From positions 1-37,613 of the forward strand of contig DAOWID010000186.1 in NCBI GenBank assembly GCA_030641115.1: a DNA stretch of 37,613 bases. The letters run 5' to 3'. The translations under genes and the position numbers were made by a program. Source of the stretch: Planctomycetota bacterium. GTDB lineage: Bacteria > Planctomycetota > Phycisphaerae > Sedimentisphaerales > Anaerobacaceae. The notes below the pieces were generated by a model. The model saw only the letters and a list, made by a program, of their open reading frames with translations, did not search any database and was not told the DNA's origin. Position 1 is the stretch's first letter, and each line of letters starts with the position of its first letter. Below are positions 17,527 to 26,641 of this stretch, in pieces.

Positions 17527-20043
17527 TTATTCAAAGGTTTCCGGGCGGACGGAAAGATCCGCAATAAGCTTTTCTGCCGCCTTGAGCTGCGGACTAAGGC
17601 GCAGGCAAATCCTCGCCTCGTGAATCGCCTCGGGCACGGAACCCGTCTCCGCGAGTAATCTTGCCAGCGTCAGGCGCCAGGCGACGTGGCCATAGTCCAA
17701 GGCAAGCGCCCGGCGGTAATGTTCAATTGCCGCCTCGTTGTCGTTTTCTCTTCTGTAGATATTGCCCAAAGATGCAAATACCCAGGCTGGGGCATCGGTC
17801 TGCCGGCATTTCAACTCGAGCAGCTCGACGACCCGGGCCCGAGCCTGCTCGGCAAGGACCTGGTGCTCGGTGGTATCGGCGAGGATATTCGCGACATGGC
17901 TTAGCCAGCCGGTGTTCTCGCCGGCGAGCGCCACAGCCAAATCGGGACGGTTCAAATGGTTCATGCAGACAAGAACTGCCTCACTGAACAGCCTGCCGTC
18001 AAGCTCAACAGCCCTGCTGAGATTTTCAAAGGAGGCGTCGAACTGTTGTTCTTCAGCATCGAGAAGGGCAACTACGAAACAAACTGTTGGATCGCAGGGT
18101 GCAAGGCGATAGCCTTTTCGTATAAGTTCTGCGCCGCTGCCGGGGTCACCCAAGATAGAGTTTTCAAGCTGGCCAAGAACACAATAGGTCGCCCCATAAG
18201 TCGGACAGAGCAAGCGGGCCTTATGGAGCTCCTCAACAATTCTATTGACAAATTTGACAGACGGTCCAGGGATAATAATCGCGCCGGTGTTTGGGTCGGT
18301 TATTCGGCTTATAGACTTCCAGCGGTAAACATTGAGCCAATACCGGTACTTGACATTGTCCGGCTGATAATCAGCGGCGGCCGCTGCACTTGAGATTAAG
18401 TCGATGTATTCTTCATTGCTCCCCAACCAACCTTTTGCCATAACGCTTTGCTCAGCGGCAGCAGCTTTTTTCCAATGGGCCTCGGCAAGGCGCACGCTGT
18501 CTGCATCAAGCAAGACCCAGGCCCAAACTCCGGACATGCAAACCAAAGCAGCGATGCGCAAAACTCTGGACCGTTGAGATATTCCGGCAGCTTGTGGCGT
18601 ATGATAGCCTTTGCGGCCTATACGGGCCAAAACGACCAAAAGCGCGCAGCAGACCACGGAAGGGATTGCATTAGCCGGCAGATGCTGACCGAAATCGCCC
18701 AGACTGTGGAGCATTATCGCCAACAGGCCGAAGCCGAGACCGTATGCCGCTGAGCGAATCGGCACATAGGCGCTCCTCACATTGCGGGCATAGTTTATCC
18801 ATACTATGATTGCAAAGCCTGCCAGAGCCGCCAGGCCTATGAGGCCCGTTTCCTCAGCAGTCTGGGCATATTCGTTTTCCGCATGGGCCGCTAAAGCGGG
18901 TATTGTTGAACGGTCGAACATCGGGTAAACAACCTCGTGTGTGCCCAGCCCCGTTCCGAAAATAGGAAATTTGGTCCAGGCAAGCGATATGTCCTTGACT
19001 ATCTGCCAACGACCAGACTCAGCTTCGTGTAACTGTCGAAGGGTCGCAAGCCGGTCATAGACCGCATCAAAACCTATGTAGAGTACGCAGATAAATGCGC
19101 CCAACGCCATTAGAACCATCACCCAGCCGCGGCCCTTAACGGAGCGCCTTGCACTAAGAGCTAAAGTCGTGAAGGCGCCGGCAATCAGCATGCTCACCAT
19201 GCCGCCTCGCGTTAGAGATACGAAAACCGTAGCCATACCAATAATTATCACTCCAACAAGAAACCACATCATCTTGGCGGCAGGAGAGCTGATATATTCA
19301 AAGACGACCGCCGGCGTGACCTTTTTCCCGGTGAAGGCTTCGTGAACCTTCACCAGAACGAGGCCCAGAGCGGCACCAATAGATAAGTTCATAAATTGAC
19401 CGTAGTGACTGTGGTTAATGAAGGGGCCGGAGAAAGCCTGTCCCGACCTTGTTGGCACGCACCAGTATATCTGCCCATTGCCGAAAAGGTCCTGAGCAAG
19501 GGCCAGGCCGGCGATTGAGCCGGCGATTATGGCAATCGCCGCGAGCAGCCGCTTGATCTGTTCCGGACGGCGATAGATATTTACGACCACAAAGAAGACT
19601 GAAGCGACGGCAAACACCAGCCGCAAGCCGTCTCTTGTAGCATTAGGATAGAGACTTAACGTCATCGAAGAAAGCACCGAGTCGGCATTGGGCAAATCAC
19701 CCAAAAGCTCCCTTTTGACCGCCGCCGTTCCGGGTGAAATCGCACTTACCACGCCGCTCGGAAGGCGAATCAATTGAAATATCGCCACAAGGACAAATAA
19801 CGCCACCGGAACGTATGCCCAGGACCATACCGGATTTGCACCTTTTCTAAAGACGAGCTTCAGCAAAAAGCAAATGGAGATAGCCGCTGCAAAGACTACG
19901 ACGACCTCTTCGCTCCAGGCCTCTACCGCACCAAAGGCAAGCGGCATGAACGCCAAAAGGGATATTACCAGCCATTCGATTATCTTATCGAACCTGTCCG
20001 CCGGAGCGCCGTTAAGAGCCTCGATGTCGATAATCTGTCTCAT
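17527..20043 (-). CDS. O-antigen ligase/polymerase-like membrane protein with C-terminal TPR domain
   Basis: An 838-residue protein. Residues 20-490 contain about twelve membrane segments. The Wzy_C/WaaL signature region is SGRWQIVKDISLAWTKFP..GTGLGTHEVVYP, then AHAENEYAQTAEETG, with the conserved His/Glu pair in a periplasmic loop. After a last membrane span the C-terminal 330 residues form tetratricopeptide-like helices, clearest in ASLGNIYRRENDNEAAIEHY. This fusion is common in planctomycete and PEP-CTERM-associated EPS loci. It probably polymerises or ligates the polysaccharide, with the TPR part recruiting partners. Its start overlaps the CpsB-like stop (ATGA). A second Wzy-like gene lies at 10405-11874, so the two may have divided labour. 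Confidence 0.8.
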   Translation of the reverse strand: MRQIIDIEALNGAPADRFDKIIEWLVISLLAFMPLAFGAVEAWSEEVVVVFAAAISICFLLKLVFRKGANPVWSWAYVPVALFVLVAIFQLIRLPSGVVSAISPGTAAVKRELLGDLPNADSVLSSMTLSLYPNATRDGLRLVFAVASVFFVVVNIYRRPEQIKRLLAAIAIIAGSIAGLALAQDLFGNGQIYWCVPTRSGQAFSGPFINHSHYGQFMNLSIGAALGLVLVKVHEAFTGKKVTPAVVFEYISSPAAKMMWFLVGVIIIGMATVFVSLTRGGMVSMLIAGAFTTLALSARRSVKGRGWVMVLMALGAFICVLYIGFDAVYDRLATLRQLHEAESGRWQIVKDISLAWTKFPIFGTGLGTHEVVYPMFDRSTIPALAAHAENEYAQTAEETGLIGLAALAGFAIIVWINYARNVRSAYVPIRSAAYGLGFGLLAIMLHSLGDFGQHLPANAIPSVVCCALLVVLARIGRKGYHTPQAAGISQRSRVLRIAALVCMSGVWAWVLLDADSVRLAEAHWKKAAAAEQSVMAKGWLGSNEEYIDLISSAAAAADYQPDNVKYRYWLNVYRWKSISRITDPNTGAIIIPGPSVKFVNRIVEELHKARLLCPTYGATYCVLGQLENSILGDPGSGAELIRKGYRLAPCDPTVCFVVALLDAEEQQFDASFENLSRAVELDGRLFSEAVLVCMNHLNRPDLAVALAGENTGWLSHVANILADTTEHQVLAEQARARVVELLELKCRQTDAPAWVFASLGNIYRRENDNEAAIEHYRRALALDYGHVAWRLTLARLLAETGSVPEAIHEARICLRLSPQLKAAEKLIADLSVRPETFE

Positions 20044-20870
20044 TGGTCCACCTCCTGTCGGTTGTGGAGCCAGACGGACACCAAATCCCGGCCGTTTGCT
20101 ACTCTCGACGGGTTTTCGATGCAGACGAGGCGGGCAAGGTCTTCATCCAGTTTGGCGCTTATAAGCCCAAAGGCAGCTCGCATCAGAGGCCTGCGGCTGT
20201 TAAGGTCGTGCGAATCTGTCGCCACAAGACTCGCCCAGCCGGAGCTTAGAATGTGCCACGCAGCCATCTCGACTTCCGAGCCGAAACAGCCCAATAGACT
20301 GGCGGCTGTTATCTGTAGATGCGCAGAATGTGCCAGCCACTTCAAGATCGTTTTGGGCCGTCTGTTCAGCGTGTTGTGTCTTTCGGTGTGCGAGATAATA
20401 GGTGTAACGTTAAGAGCGACAAGTTCTTTGATAAGCGGCTCTATGTCCACGAATACGACATGAGGCAGCTCAAGAAGAATATGCTTGCCTGTGTCAGCCA
20501 GGGTGAGTATCCGGTCAGACTCAAGCAACTGTGGTATTCGCTCATCCACCCTCACCTCAGCGCCGGGTAAAACAGTTAAAGGCATCCGTTGCTCTGACAG
20601 CATCCGGTTCAAATCTGCAACGGCCTGTCTGATTTCAGCGGTACTGTAAGCACCGTCGAATCGGCCGAGCTGATGTGGCGTCGCTATGGCGGTGGATATG
20701 CCGTCGTCGACAAGTGCTTTGCACAATGCTTTGGCTTCGGGCATAGTTGAGGGGCCGTCGTCAAGCCCGGGCAGACAGTGACAGTGAACATCCACATATT
20801 GTGATGCCACAAACCGCCTCAAGCAACCATCTCGGTCGCCAGCCAATTCTTTATCCGTTGACCGTCCCAT
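20040..20870 (-). CDS. CpsB/CapC-like PHP-family protein-tyrosine phosphatase
   Basis: A 276-residue protein with the metal-binding motifs of the PHP fold: VDVHCHCLPGLDDGP near residue 26, AIATPH, PGAEVRVDERIP, ISHTERH and VATDSHD. Enzymes of this family dephosphorylate the tyrosine tail of the cognate BY-kinase and so control chain length and export. The kinase gene lies 19 bases upstream in the same operon, and the downstream polymerase start overlaps this stop. A GAGGT Shine-Dalgarno lies 4-5 bases before the ATG. The pairing with the Wzc-like kinase is inferred from position and family. Confidence 0.9.
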   Translation of the reverse strand: MGRSTDKELAGDRDGCLRRFVASQYVDVHCHCLPGLDDGPSTMPEAKALCKALVDDGISTAIATPHQLGRFDGAYSTAEIRQAVADLNRMLSEQRMPLTVLPGAEVRVDERIPQLLESDRILTLADTGKHILLELPHVVFVDIEPLIKELVALNVTPIISHTERHNTLNRRPKTILKWLAHSAHLQITAASLLGCFGSEVEMAAWHILSSGWASLVATDSHDLNSRRPLMRAAFGLISAKLDEDLARLVCIENPSRVANGRDLVSVWLHNRQEVDQ

Positions 20871-20889
20871 TTAGTACCTCATCTATCTC

Positions 20890-23127
20890 TTACGCCGTCC
20901 GTCGATCCGATGCGACAGATGTCAATTTTTCCTCTTGCCCCTCGCTTTTCTTCTTCTTATGCCCGTACCCATATCCGTAATATCCATAGCCATAATGGTA
21001 GTAACCGTACCGGCCTTTCCTGCGGGGGACGTCGTTGACAATCGCCCCAAGGATATGCGCACCAACGCTCAATAGTCCGTCACGGGCATGCTGAGTAGTC
21101 TTGCGTGTAGATTTTTCAGCGCGAAGAACCAAGAGCGTAACGTCGCAGATCGCCCCGAGAATGCACGCGTCAGTCACCGGCATCACCGGTGGCGAGTCGA
21201 TCACGACACGGTCGTACTTCGAAGATAACTCTGATATAAGCTCGACAAACATTTCGCTGTTAAGCATTTCGGAAGGGTTGGGCACATCTCGTCCGCAAGG
21301 CAGAATGTCAAGGCCGGCTATCGAGCTGGGCCGAATAGCCTTATCTAATGTCGTGGCGCCGGCTAAGACATTAGACAGTCCCGGTTCCTTTGTCATCTCA
21401 AATATCTCCTGCTGCATCGGTTTACGAAAGTCGGCGTCAAGTAGAATCACACGTTGTCCGGCCTGGGCCATTGCAATGCCCAAGTTGCTAACAAGCGTGG
21501 TCTTGCCGTCCCCTGCGCCCGGTGAGGTGACAAGCACCGTCTTGGCCTTGCCCTTTGGCACGCTAAAGAACACAGCCGTCCGAATCGTCCGGTAGGCCTC
21601 AGCAGCAACCGATGTCGGTTCCAGATGGACACTCTTTCCCCGAGCCGCTATCGTTTGCTTTTTCGGCATGGAGGGAACTACACCCAACATGGGTATGCCA
21701 AGAACCGCCGAGATTTCCTCTGCTGATCGCAGCCGCTGGTCGGTCCAGGTACGAAACAGACCAAGACCCCCGCCAAGCATCAGGCCCAGGACGAGAGCTA
21801 TTGCCATATATCTCGCTTTTTGTGGTTTTGATGGTTTGTCGGCAGGTCGAGCGACTTCAAGTATGCTTATGTTGAGGGCGCCAACATCTTCTGTTACATT
21901 TAAGTCTCTGATTCGCTCGTTAAGAATGTCGCAATCCTTCTTTGTCTGTTCCCAGTCGGACTGGAGTATTGTGTACTCAGCGAGCTGTTCATTGAGCAGA
22001 AGGGCTTGCCGGCGCTGGTCTTCAAAGTATTGGGCTATTTGACTTTCCCTTTCCCTGGTGGCAAGGTACTGTTGTTCTGCCACGGCAAGCTGGGCCTTTG
22101 CGAATTTTTTGTCGAGCTCGGCAAGCTGCTCGTTGACGTGAGCTATTTCGGTCTCAATCGCCGTAACTGCCGGATGACCGGCAGTCAGCTGCCTCAAGCG
22201 GTCTGCACGGCGCCGCTGCAATTGATCCAGCTTGGATTTGAGCTCCGCCTCTTCACGGTCCATGGGAATATAGATGCTCCTGGTCCTTTCAGCCTCGACA
22301 AACTGCTTAAACCCGACCGGGTCGCTGATCATTCTCTCGGTGGATTCGTAAAGAGATTTGCTCTCAACGGTTGCAAGCTGGGCCTCCGTCAAGACTATCG
22401 ACAATCTTTCGAGCTTTTGCAGTATGATATTGCCACGATTGCTTTCAAATGCCAGCGCCTCATTTTCCTTCTTGAAGTCCATCGTAGCCTTGAGCTGTTC
22501 GGTAAGTTCGCTGCTGCGTTTGGCCTTTTCGGTTTGAAGGATTTTCAACACCTCCGCCGAGGTGCTGCGTTTAGTCGTTGCGTGATAAGTTATGAAAGAG
22601 TCCACAACCGCGTTCACCAACTGAGCAGCTTCGGCCGGCTTGGGTGAATCTGACGAAACACTGATAATGTCGTCCTTTTTGCCGACCGACACCTCCAGGC
22701 CTCTTTTCTTCAGGAAGGCAATGCGGTTGTCAACGTCTTCAAAAACCTTCATTTGTTCCATGTTAGCGCCGGGTGTTTTCAGTGCGGCGGTAAGTATGGG
22801 AGTCGATTTCAACAGCTCAGCCTGGGTATAGAGATAATTCTTAGACTGGGTCATAACACCTTGTTCCGTCTCGCTCATGATCTTAGGGCCGCTCTGCTCA
22901 ACGTAGAGCCTGGAGGTGCTCGTATAAATAGGCGTAGCTTTGAAAATATATGCGAAAGCTCCTGCCAGAACCACAACCGTAGTCAGGAGCACAGTCCAGC
23001 GGCTTCGCCATATAATTTGGATCAAACTCTCAGGCATAATACCCGGAGCCGGCAGCGCCTCCCCGTATGAGCTACTCTCTGCAACCTCGTTGTGGTTTTC
23101 ATTATGGTTTATCATATCGGTTCTCAC
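20890..23127 (-). CDS. wzc: Wzc-like chain-length regulator and bacterial tyrosine kinase
   Basis: A 745-residue protein. A Wzz-type membrane domain begins after about residue 40 (TM about 44-62), followed by long periplasmic coiled coil and a second TM near residue 445 (ALVLGLMLGGGLGLF). The cytoplasmic BY-kinase has Walker A SPGAGDGKTT (about 535), Walker A' ILLDADFRKP (about 562) and Walker B VVIDSPP (about 644). The tail is a tyrosine cluster, YGYYHYGYGYYGYGYGH (about 705-720), then Lys-rich, the expected autophosphorylation site. It should couple polymerisation to export through the Wza-like lipoprotein. The frame starts at a GTG (23127); an ATG four codons inside (23115) is an equally plausible start. 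Confidence 0.92.
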   Translation of the reverse strand: MRTDMINHNENHNEVAESSSYGEALPAPGIMPESLIQIIWRSRWTVLLTTVVVLAGAFAYIFKATPIYTSTSRLYVEQSGPKIMSETEQGVMTQSKNYLYTQAELLKSTPILTAALKTPGANMEQMKVFEDVDNRIAFLKKRGLEVSVGKKDDIISVSSDSPKPAEAAQLVNAVVDSFITYHATTKRSTSAEVLKILQTEKAKRSSELTEQLKATMDFKKENEALAFESNRGNIILQKLERLSIVLTEAQLATVESKSLYESTERMISDPVGFKQFVEAERTRSIYIPMDREEAELKSKLDQLQRRRADRLRQLTAGHPAVTAIETEIAHVNEQLAELDKKFAKAQLAVAEQQYLATRERESQIAQYFEDQRRQALLLNEQLAEYTILQSDWEQTKKDCDILNERIRDLNVTEDVGALNISILEVARPADKPSKPQKARYMAIALVLGLMLGGGLGLFRTWTDQRLRSAEEISAVLGIPMLGVVPSMPKKQTIAARGKSVHLEPTSVAAEAYRTIRTAVFFSVPKGKAKTVLVTSPGAGDGKTTLVSNLGIAMAQAGQRVILLDADFRKPMQQEIFEMTKEPGLSNVLAGATTLDKAIRPSSIAGLDILPCGRDVPNPSEMLNSEMFVELISELSSKYDRVVIDSPPVMPVTDACILGAICDVTLLVLRAEKSTRKTTQHARDGLLSVGAHILGAIVNDVPRRKGRYGYYHYGYGYYGYGYGHKKKKSEGQEEKLTSVASDRRTA

Positions 23128-23160
23128 TTTATCTCTGTGTTACGTTCAATTTGCTAATCC

Positions 23161-24747
23161 CTAATCACCACCCCAGAGATCGCCTAAAGGTACGTACGCA
23201 CCAAAGTTGATCCTAAACACCTTATCCAGGAACACGTTCTTACGCGTTCTGGGCGTATGCTCCACGGCAACGATATCACCAGGCTTTATGAGGATGCCTA
23301 ACGCTTCGGTCATCCTTGAACCTTTCACCAGCGGGAAGATTGCGTGGACAATCGTACGATCCGGCTTCATTCGATAGACTGTGGCATAGCGAGGCTTGGC
23401 AGCCTGATTAAATCCGCCGGCAAAGCCCAATGCCTGCATAAGGTTGTACTGAGTATCGGGCGGGTATGGGAAGTTGCCCGGCTTGTTAACCAACCCCACA
23501 ACAGTAACAAGCGGCAGCTCCAGTCGTTCAACTACGACAGTATCACCATCCTGCAGCGCAACGTCAGCGAAGGGGATATTAAGCCCCTTGACCGGTAGAA
23601 CCAGCGACTCTGGTTTACAAGTGCGTCTTTTTAGGGCGTCCTGGTGTCCTGTGTTCGACCGGGAGTCGGGCGATTCGATAAACTGCTTGTAGGATTCAAG
23701 ACCAACAACGGTTTGGAGATCTTGGGCCAGCGCAACCAGTTCAGGTTCGAGACTGAGAGTCGAAAAACGTTGATCCTTCTCGCCCAGGTATCTAACCAAG
23801 GTATGCCTGTGCAGCTCACTTCTTATATCAACATTCTTTACTCTCAAAACTTTCCCATCATAACCTACCAGCAGCACACCCTTTGTGCTCTTGGAATTCA
23901 ACTGCCCAAGTGTCAATCGGACCTTTATCTGTTCGGAGCTAACAGAACGCGGCCCGAGCAGTATCCCCTTGCCGGCACCTGACTTGGGCAGCTCTTCCGC
24001 CGCTCGAACAGTTGCACCATTGCGGTCCTCGGCTCGAGAAGCGTTATTGATCGCATCCGACGGTACTGACTGACACGGTCTCTCCTCGTTCTCCGCTGCC
24101 TCGGGGGTGCGGATTATCCGTATAAGGGCTGCTCCCGCTCCCTCAGCGACTACTATACCTTCGGCTTCCATAAGAAGCGCCACAAGGGACATCTGGTCAC
24201 TGCGCAGCGAATATATCCCCGGTTTTTGAATGGCGCCGCCAATAGAAACCCTGGCAGTCTCGTACTCGAGTACCTGTGCAAACACAGAAGGCCGAGTTAC
24301 GGTATACTCGGGATGGTATGCGTCGATAACGGCCGATTCTATTTCGGCGAGGGATTTTCCTCCTGCCTCTATTTCGCCGACTACCGGTAGTGTGATCGCC
24401 CCTTTTCTGCCGACCCTGCATACGTACGGAGTGGTCTCCTCAGAAGCCTTTGATTCCTCGGCCGTGACAACCTGCAATATGGTGGGCATAGTCAGCTCCA
24501 GCACATCACCTGGTATAACACGGTAGGGCCCGCCTCCTATCTTCGCCCTCACAAGGCGATCGACATCTACGACGGGGCGGGCAGGACCGGCATTCTCGAA
24601 TTCAGCCAGCCGCTCTGAGGAAGGAAGACGGACCCGGTCACCACATCCGGCCACGCAGATTGATAGCAGGAAGGTCGCAAAAAGATTAGCGAAGACTTTG
24701 GTCTTCGATGTACGTACAACACCCAGAATATAAGTCACGAAGTTCAC
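23161..24747 (-). CDS. wza: Wza-like outer-membrane polysaccharide export lipoprotein
   Basis: A 528-residue protein if the GTG at 24747 is used; this start has a perfect GGAGG (24757-24761) nine bases upstream, whereas the frame's ATG at 24816 does not. The N-terminus is a signal peptide ending in a lipobox (LLSICVAGC, Cys35). A Poly_export domain follows (YRVIPGDVLELTMP ... GAITLPVVGEIEAGG), then SLBB-type repeats (VSIGGAIQKPGIYSL; VTVVGLVNKPGNFPYP). It should form the outer-membrane channel. It is longer than E. coli Wza, with an inserted region between the SLBB repeats. The wzc-like gene begins 33 bases downstream. Two inverted repeats lie in the 203-base gap upstream. Confidence 0.88.
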   Translation of the reverse strand: MNFVTYILGVVRTSKTKVFANLFATFLLSICVAGCGDRVRLPSSERLAEFENAGPARPVVDVDRLVRAKIGGGPYRVIPGDVLELTMPTILQVVTAEESKASEETTPYVCRVGRKGAITLPVVGEIEAGGKSLAEIESAVIDAYHPEYTVTRPSVFAQVLEYETARVSIGGAIQKPGIYSLRSDQMSLVALLMEAEGIVVAEGAGAALIRIIRTPEAAENEERPCQSVPSDAINNASRAEDRNGATVRAAEELPKSGAGKGILLGPRSVSSEQIKVRLTLGQLNSKSTKGVLLVGYDGKVLRVKNVDIRSELHRHTLVRYLGEKDQRFSTLSLEPELVALAQDLQTVVGLESYKQFIESPDSRSNTGHQDALKRRTCKPESLVLPVKGLNIPFADVALQDGDTVVVERLELPLVTVVGLVNKPGNFPYPPDTQYNLMQALGFAGGFNQAAKPRYATVYRMKPDRTIVHAIFPLVKGSRMTEALGILIKPGDIVAVEHTPRTRKNVFLDKVFRINFGAYVPLGDLWGGD

Positions 24748-24848
24748 TTTCAAACACCTCCATCCTTTTCGAGATAAGTACCACAATCCTCTTACGGTAC
24801 TACATCGTATTTTCAATCACCCAAAGCTTTTCATTTTTAAAAGCTGAC

Positions 24849-24864
24849 GCTAAACAGGTTTAGC
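24849..24864. promoter_or_regulatory. Palindromic operator-like site upstream of the export gene
   Basis: GCTAAACAGGTTTAGC is a perfect 7-bp dyad with a 2-bp centre, about 100 bases upstream of the export gene start. An adjacent inverted repeat (AGCTTTT 24825-24831 with AAAAGCT 24839-24845) lies closer to the gene. A dimeric regulator is plausible, possibly the FixJ-like protein at the head of the locus, but no evidence links them. Confidence 0.4.
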
Positions 24865-24950
24865 CAACTTCTTGGTCTCCAACTGAAATTTCCGGCATAT
24901 TTGTTCAAGTTGATTACGATTACATGACCTAATCCACGTTCCACTCGAGC

Positions 24951-25295
24951 TCAGCGCCGTAGTATAAGAGGCGGGCGGAAAGGACTACGCAACGGCGGTC
25001 TATACGGTATCCGTATTGGAGGCCGCGACATTGTGCCTAATAGCACCGCCAGGCCTAAATCAGCTTCAGCCCCACTTTCACTATCGACTGCTGATATACT
25101 TGTGCTTCGCAGTGTGAAGGGGTTAAACAAGCGCAACTCACCCAACAGTGCCTCGTTGGTTGTGCTGCTTGAAGCTGCGTCTGCGCGCGCCGCGGCACCA
25201 AGCCCTGCGATAACCGCCAAAGCCAATGCACCTAACAGTATTGCCGAGATAATGCTAAACTTTCCTTTGTTGCTTCTTACCAATACATCTTTCAT
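24951..25295 (-). CDS. Small exported protein with RPP octapeptide-repeat tail
   Basis: A 114-residue protein with a clear Shine-Dalgarno (AAGGAGACGAC before the ATG). After KFSIISAILLGALALAVIAG it has an Ala-rich cleavage region, so it is probably secreted or membrane-anchored. The middle is acidic and Ser-rich. The last 24 residues are three 8-residue units: RPPIRIPY, RPPLRSPF and RPPLILRR. I recognise no family. It stands directly before the export gene, so a role in the matrix or in the export apparatus is possible but unproven. Confidence 0.65.
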   Translation of the reverse strand: MKDVLVRSNKGKFSIISAILLGALALAVIAGLGAAARADAASSSTTNEALLGELRLFNPFTLRSTSISAVDSESGAEADLGLAVLLGTMSRPPIRIPYRPPLRSPFRPPLILRR

Positions 25296-25316
25296 GTCGT
25301 CTCCTTGTTTATTGTA

Positions 25317-25329
25317 GCGCTAGTAGCGC
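25317..25329. promoter_or_regulatory. Short palindrome GCGCTA-G-TAGCGC upstream of the small exported protein
   Basis: A perfect 6-bp dyad with a single central base lies 22 bases before the start of the small RPP protein, in the 57-base gap after the dockerin-type gene. It could be an operator or a short hairpin in the leader. No T-run follows, so it is not a clear terminator. Confidence 0.35.
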
Positions 25330-25352
25330 CAAGTACTAATTAGTCCATTTTA

Positions 25353-26561
25353 TTAGTGACTCGTGCCCTCGAGCCACTTATCAACTATGATTTTAAGGTC
25401 ACCGAAATTCACCTCTCCGTTGCGGTCACGGTCGGCGCCGTTGCACCAGGAACAGGCGGTACAGCCGGAATCACGCCAATTATCCGCTAAAAAAGCGAAG
25501 TCGGCAAAGTCCACACCTCCGTCGAGGTTCAGGTCTCCCGGACTAATCAGCTCACCAAGAACCGTGAGCATCTCCCCGGCGTATGCGTAGTACACTGAAC
25601 CTTCCTGGCAAAGGTGCTCCCAGACCTTGCCTTCCGAGCTTATGGAGTCAAGCAGGACCTGACGCCCGGCAAGGATGGCATCGTCCACCTCCAGCACCGG
25701 ATTTGCGCCGGATGCAGCAATAAGTCCAAGTGTGCCAAAAATCGTACCTTCCGTGTAGCCGCTCACCGCCTGACCCGAGCCGCCGTCACCATGGTCGAAT
25801 CGCCAATAGAAAGCCCCTTCGCCGGGGACCTGGTGGCCGGCAAGAAGACCCGGCAATGCGGCTAAGGTCACCAAATTCCAATATGGCCTGCCCGTTCCAG
25901 AGGGATCTACAAACGTGGCATCAAGGGGCCCGGTTCGCGCCAAGGCCCAGGTTGCAACACCGAGAGCCATCGTCGGCAAGCTCGAAGAGTCATCATCAAC
26001 CTGGGCGAGCCAATCGATCAGTCCTTCCCGCCAGATCTGCTTATCTTCGGCGCCAACGTAGAAGGCGGCAATCGTGTGATGTGCCATGTAGAACACCGCT
26101 GTGGATGGCTCCGTGCCTCCAAACAGAGAGATGTAACCGACAGTACCATCAACATCACGCTTCACATTATAATAGAAATCGCTCACCGCCGTCCGCCAGA
26201 CATTGCTGGCGGGGTCGCTCGAAATTTCGCTCAAACCGGTCAAGGCAAAGGCCTCGTCACCATAGAAGTTGCCACCAGCGGCCCAAAGAATGTAGTCCCC
26301 ACCCAATTCAGCGGAATCCTTGTAGAAACCGTCGCAGGTCAGCTCATAGGCACTGGCCATTCCAGCGACAATTGAGCCGGTAAAGTCGGCTTCCGTCGGC
26401 CAGCTTCCGGTACTAGCGCCGCTCTTTATCTGTTCGGCATCGAGTCTGTCTGCAACAGCCTCAATTGCCTCACCGATAGACGAAGCCAACAAGGGCGATG
26501 CGCTAAACATTAGCACCACTATGACAACTCCATTCCGAATAATTCGCCATCGTTGACGCAT
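25353..26561 (-). CDS. Exported alpha/alpha-toroid-like protein with dockerin-type C-terminus
   Basis: A 402-residue protein with GGAGG 8-10 bases before the ATG and a signal peptide (IIRNGVVIVVLMFSASPLLAS). Residues 28-340 are helical repeats with WPTEADFTGSIVAGMASAYE, GGDYILWAAGGNFYGDEAFAL and TMALGVATWALARTGPLD, reminiscent of the toroid fold of terpene-cyclase and polysaccharide-lyase families. No catalytic motif is certain. Residues about 345-402 form paired dockerin-like calcium repeats (DLNLDGGVDFADFAFLADNW and DRDRNGEVNFGDLKIIVDKW) ending WLEGTSH. It is closely similar to the upstream gene over the whole toroid domain, but that copy carries a PEP-CTERM tail. A matrix or polysaccharide-binding role is inferred from context. 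Confidence 0.75.
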   Translation of the reverse strand: MRQRWRIIRNGVVIVVLMFSASPLLASSIGEAIEAVADRLDAEQIKSGASTGSWPTEADFTGSIVAGMASAYELTCDGFYKDSAELGGDYILWAAGGNFYGDEAFALTGLSEISSDPASNVWRTAVSDFYYNVKRDVDGTVGYISLFGGTEPSTAVFYMAHHTIAAFYVGAEDKQIWREGLIDWLAQVDDDSSSLPTMALGVATWALARTGPLDATFVDPSGTGRPYWNLVTLAALPGLLAGHQVPGEGAFYWRFDHGDGGSGQAVSGYTEGTIFGTLGLIAASGANPVLEVDDAILAGRQVLLDSISSEGKVWEHLCQEGSVYYAYAGEMLTVLGELISPGDLNLDGGVDFADFAFLADNWRDSGCTACSWCNGADRDRNGEVNFGDLKIIVDKWLEGTSH

Positions 26562-26641
26562 TCTATGTTACCTCCTTGAGTGCATTTCCAGTTTTCAACG
26601 GAATGCAAATCTGAAACTGTGACAACTTAAGACTACAACTG

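Noticed and set aside
22006-22647. 213-codon plus-strand frame inside the Wzc-like gene
   Set aside because: It is antisense to the coiled-coil part of a strongly supported kinase gene; its Leu/Phe-rich composition is typical of reverse-complemented coiled coil.
24748-24816. ATG at 24816 as the start of the export lipoprotein
   Set aside because: It adds a Cys/Arg/Trp-rich stretch before the signal peptide. The GTG at 24747 has a perfect GGAGG at the right distance and gives a normal lipoprotein signal.
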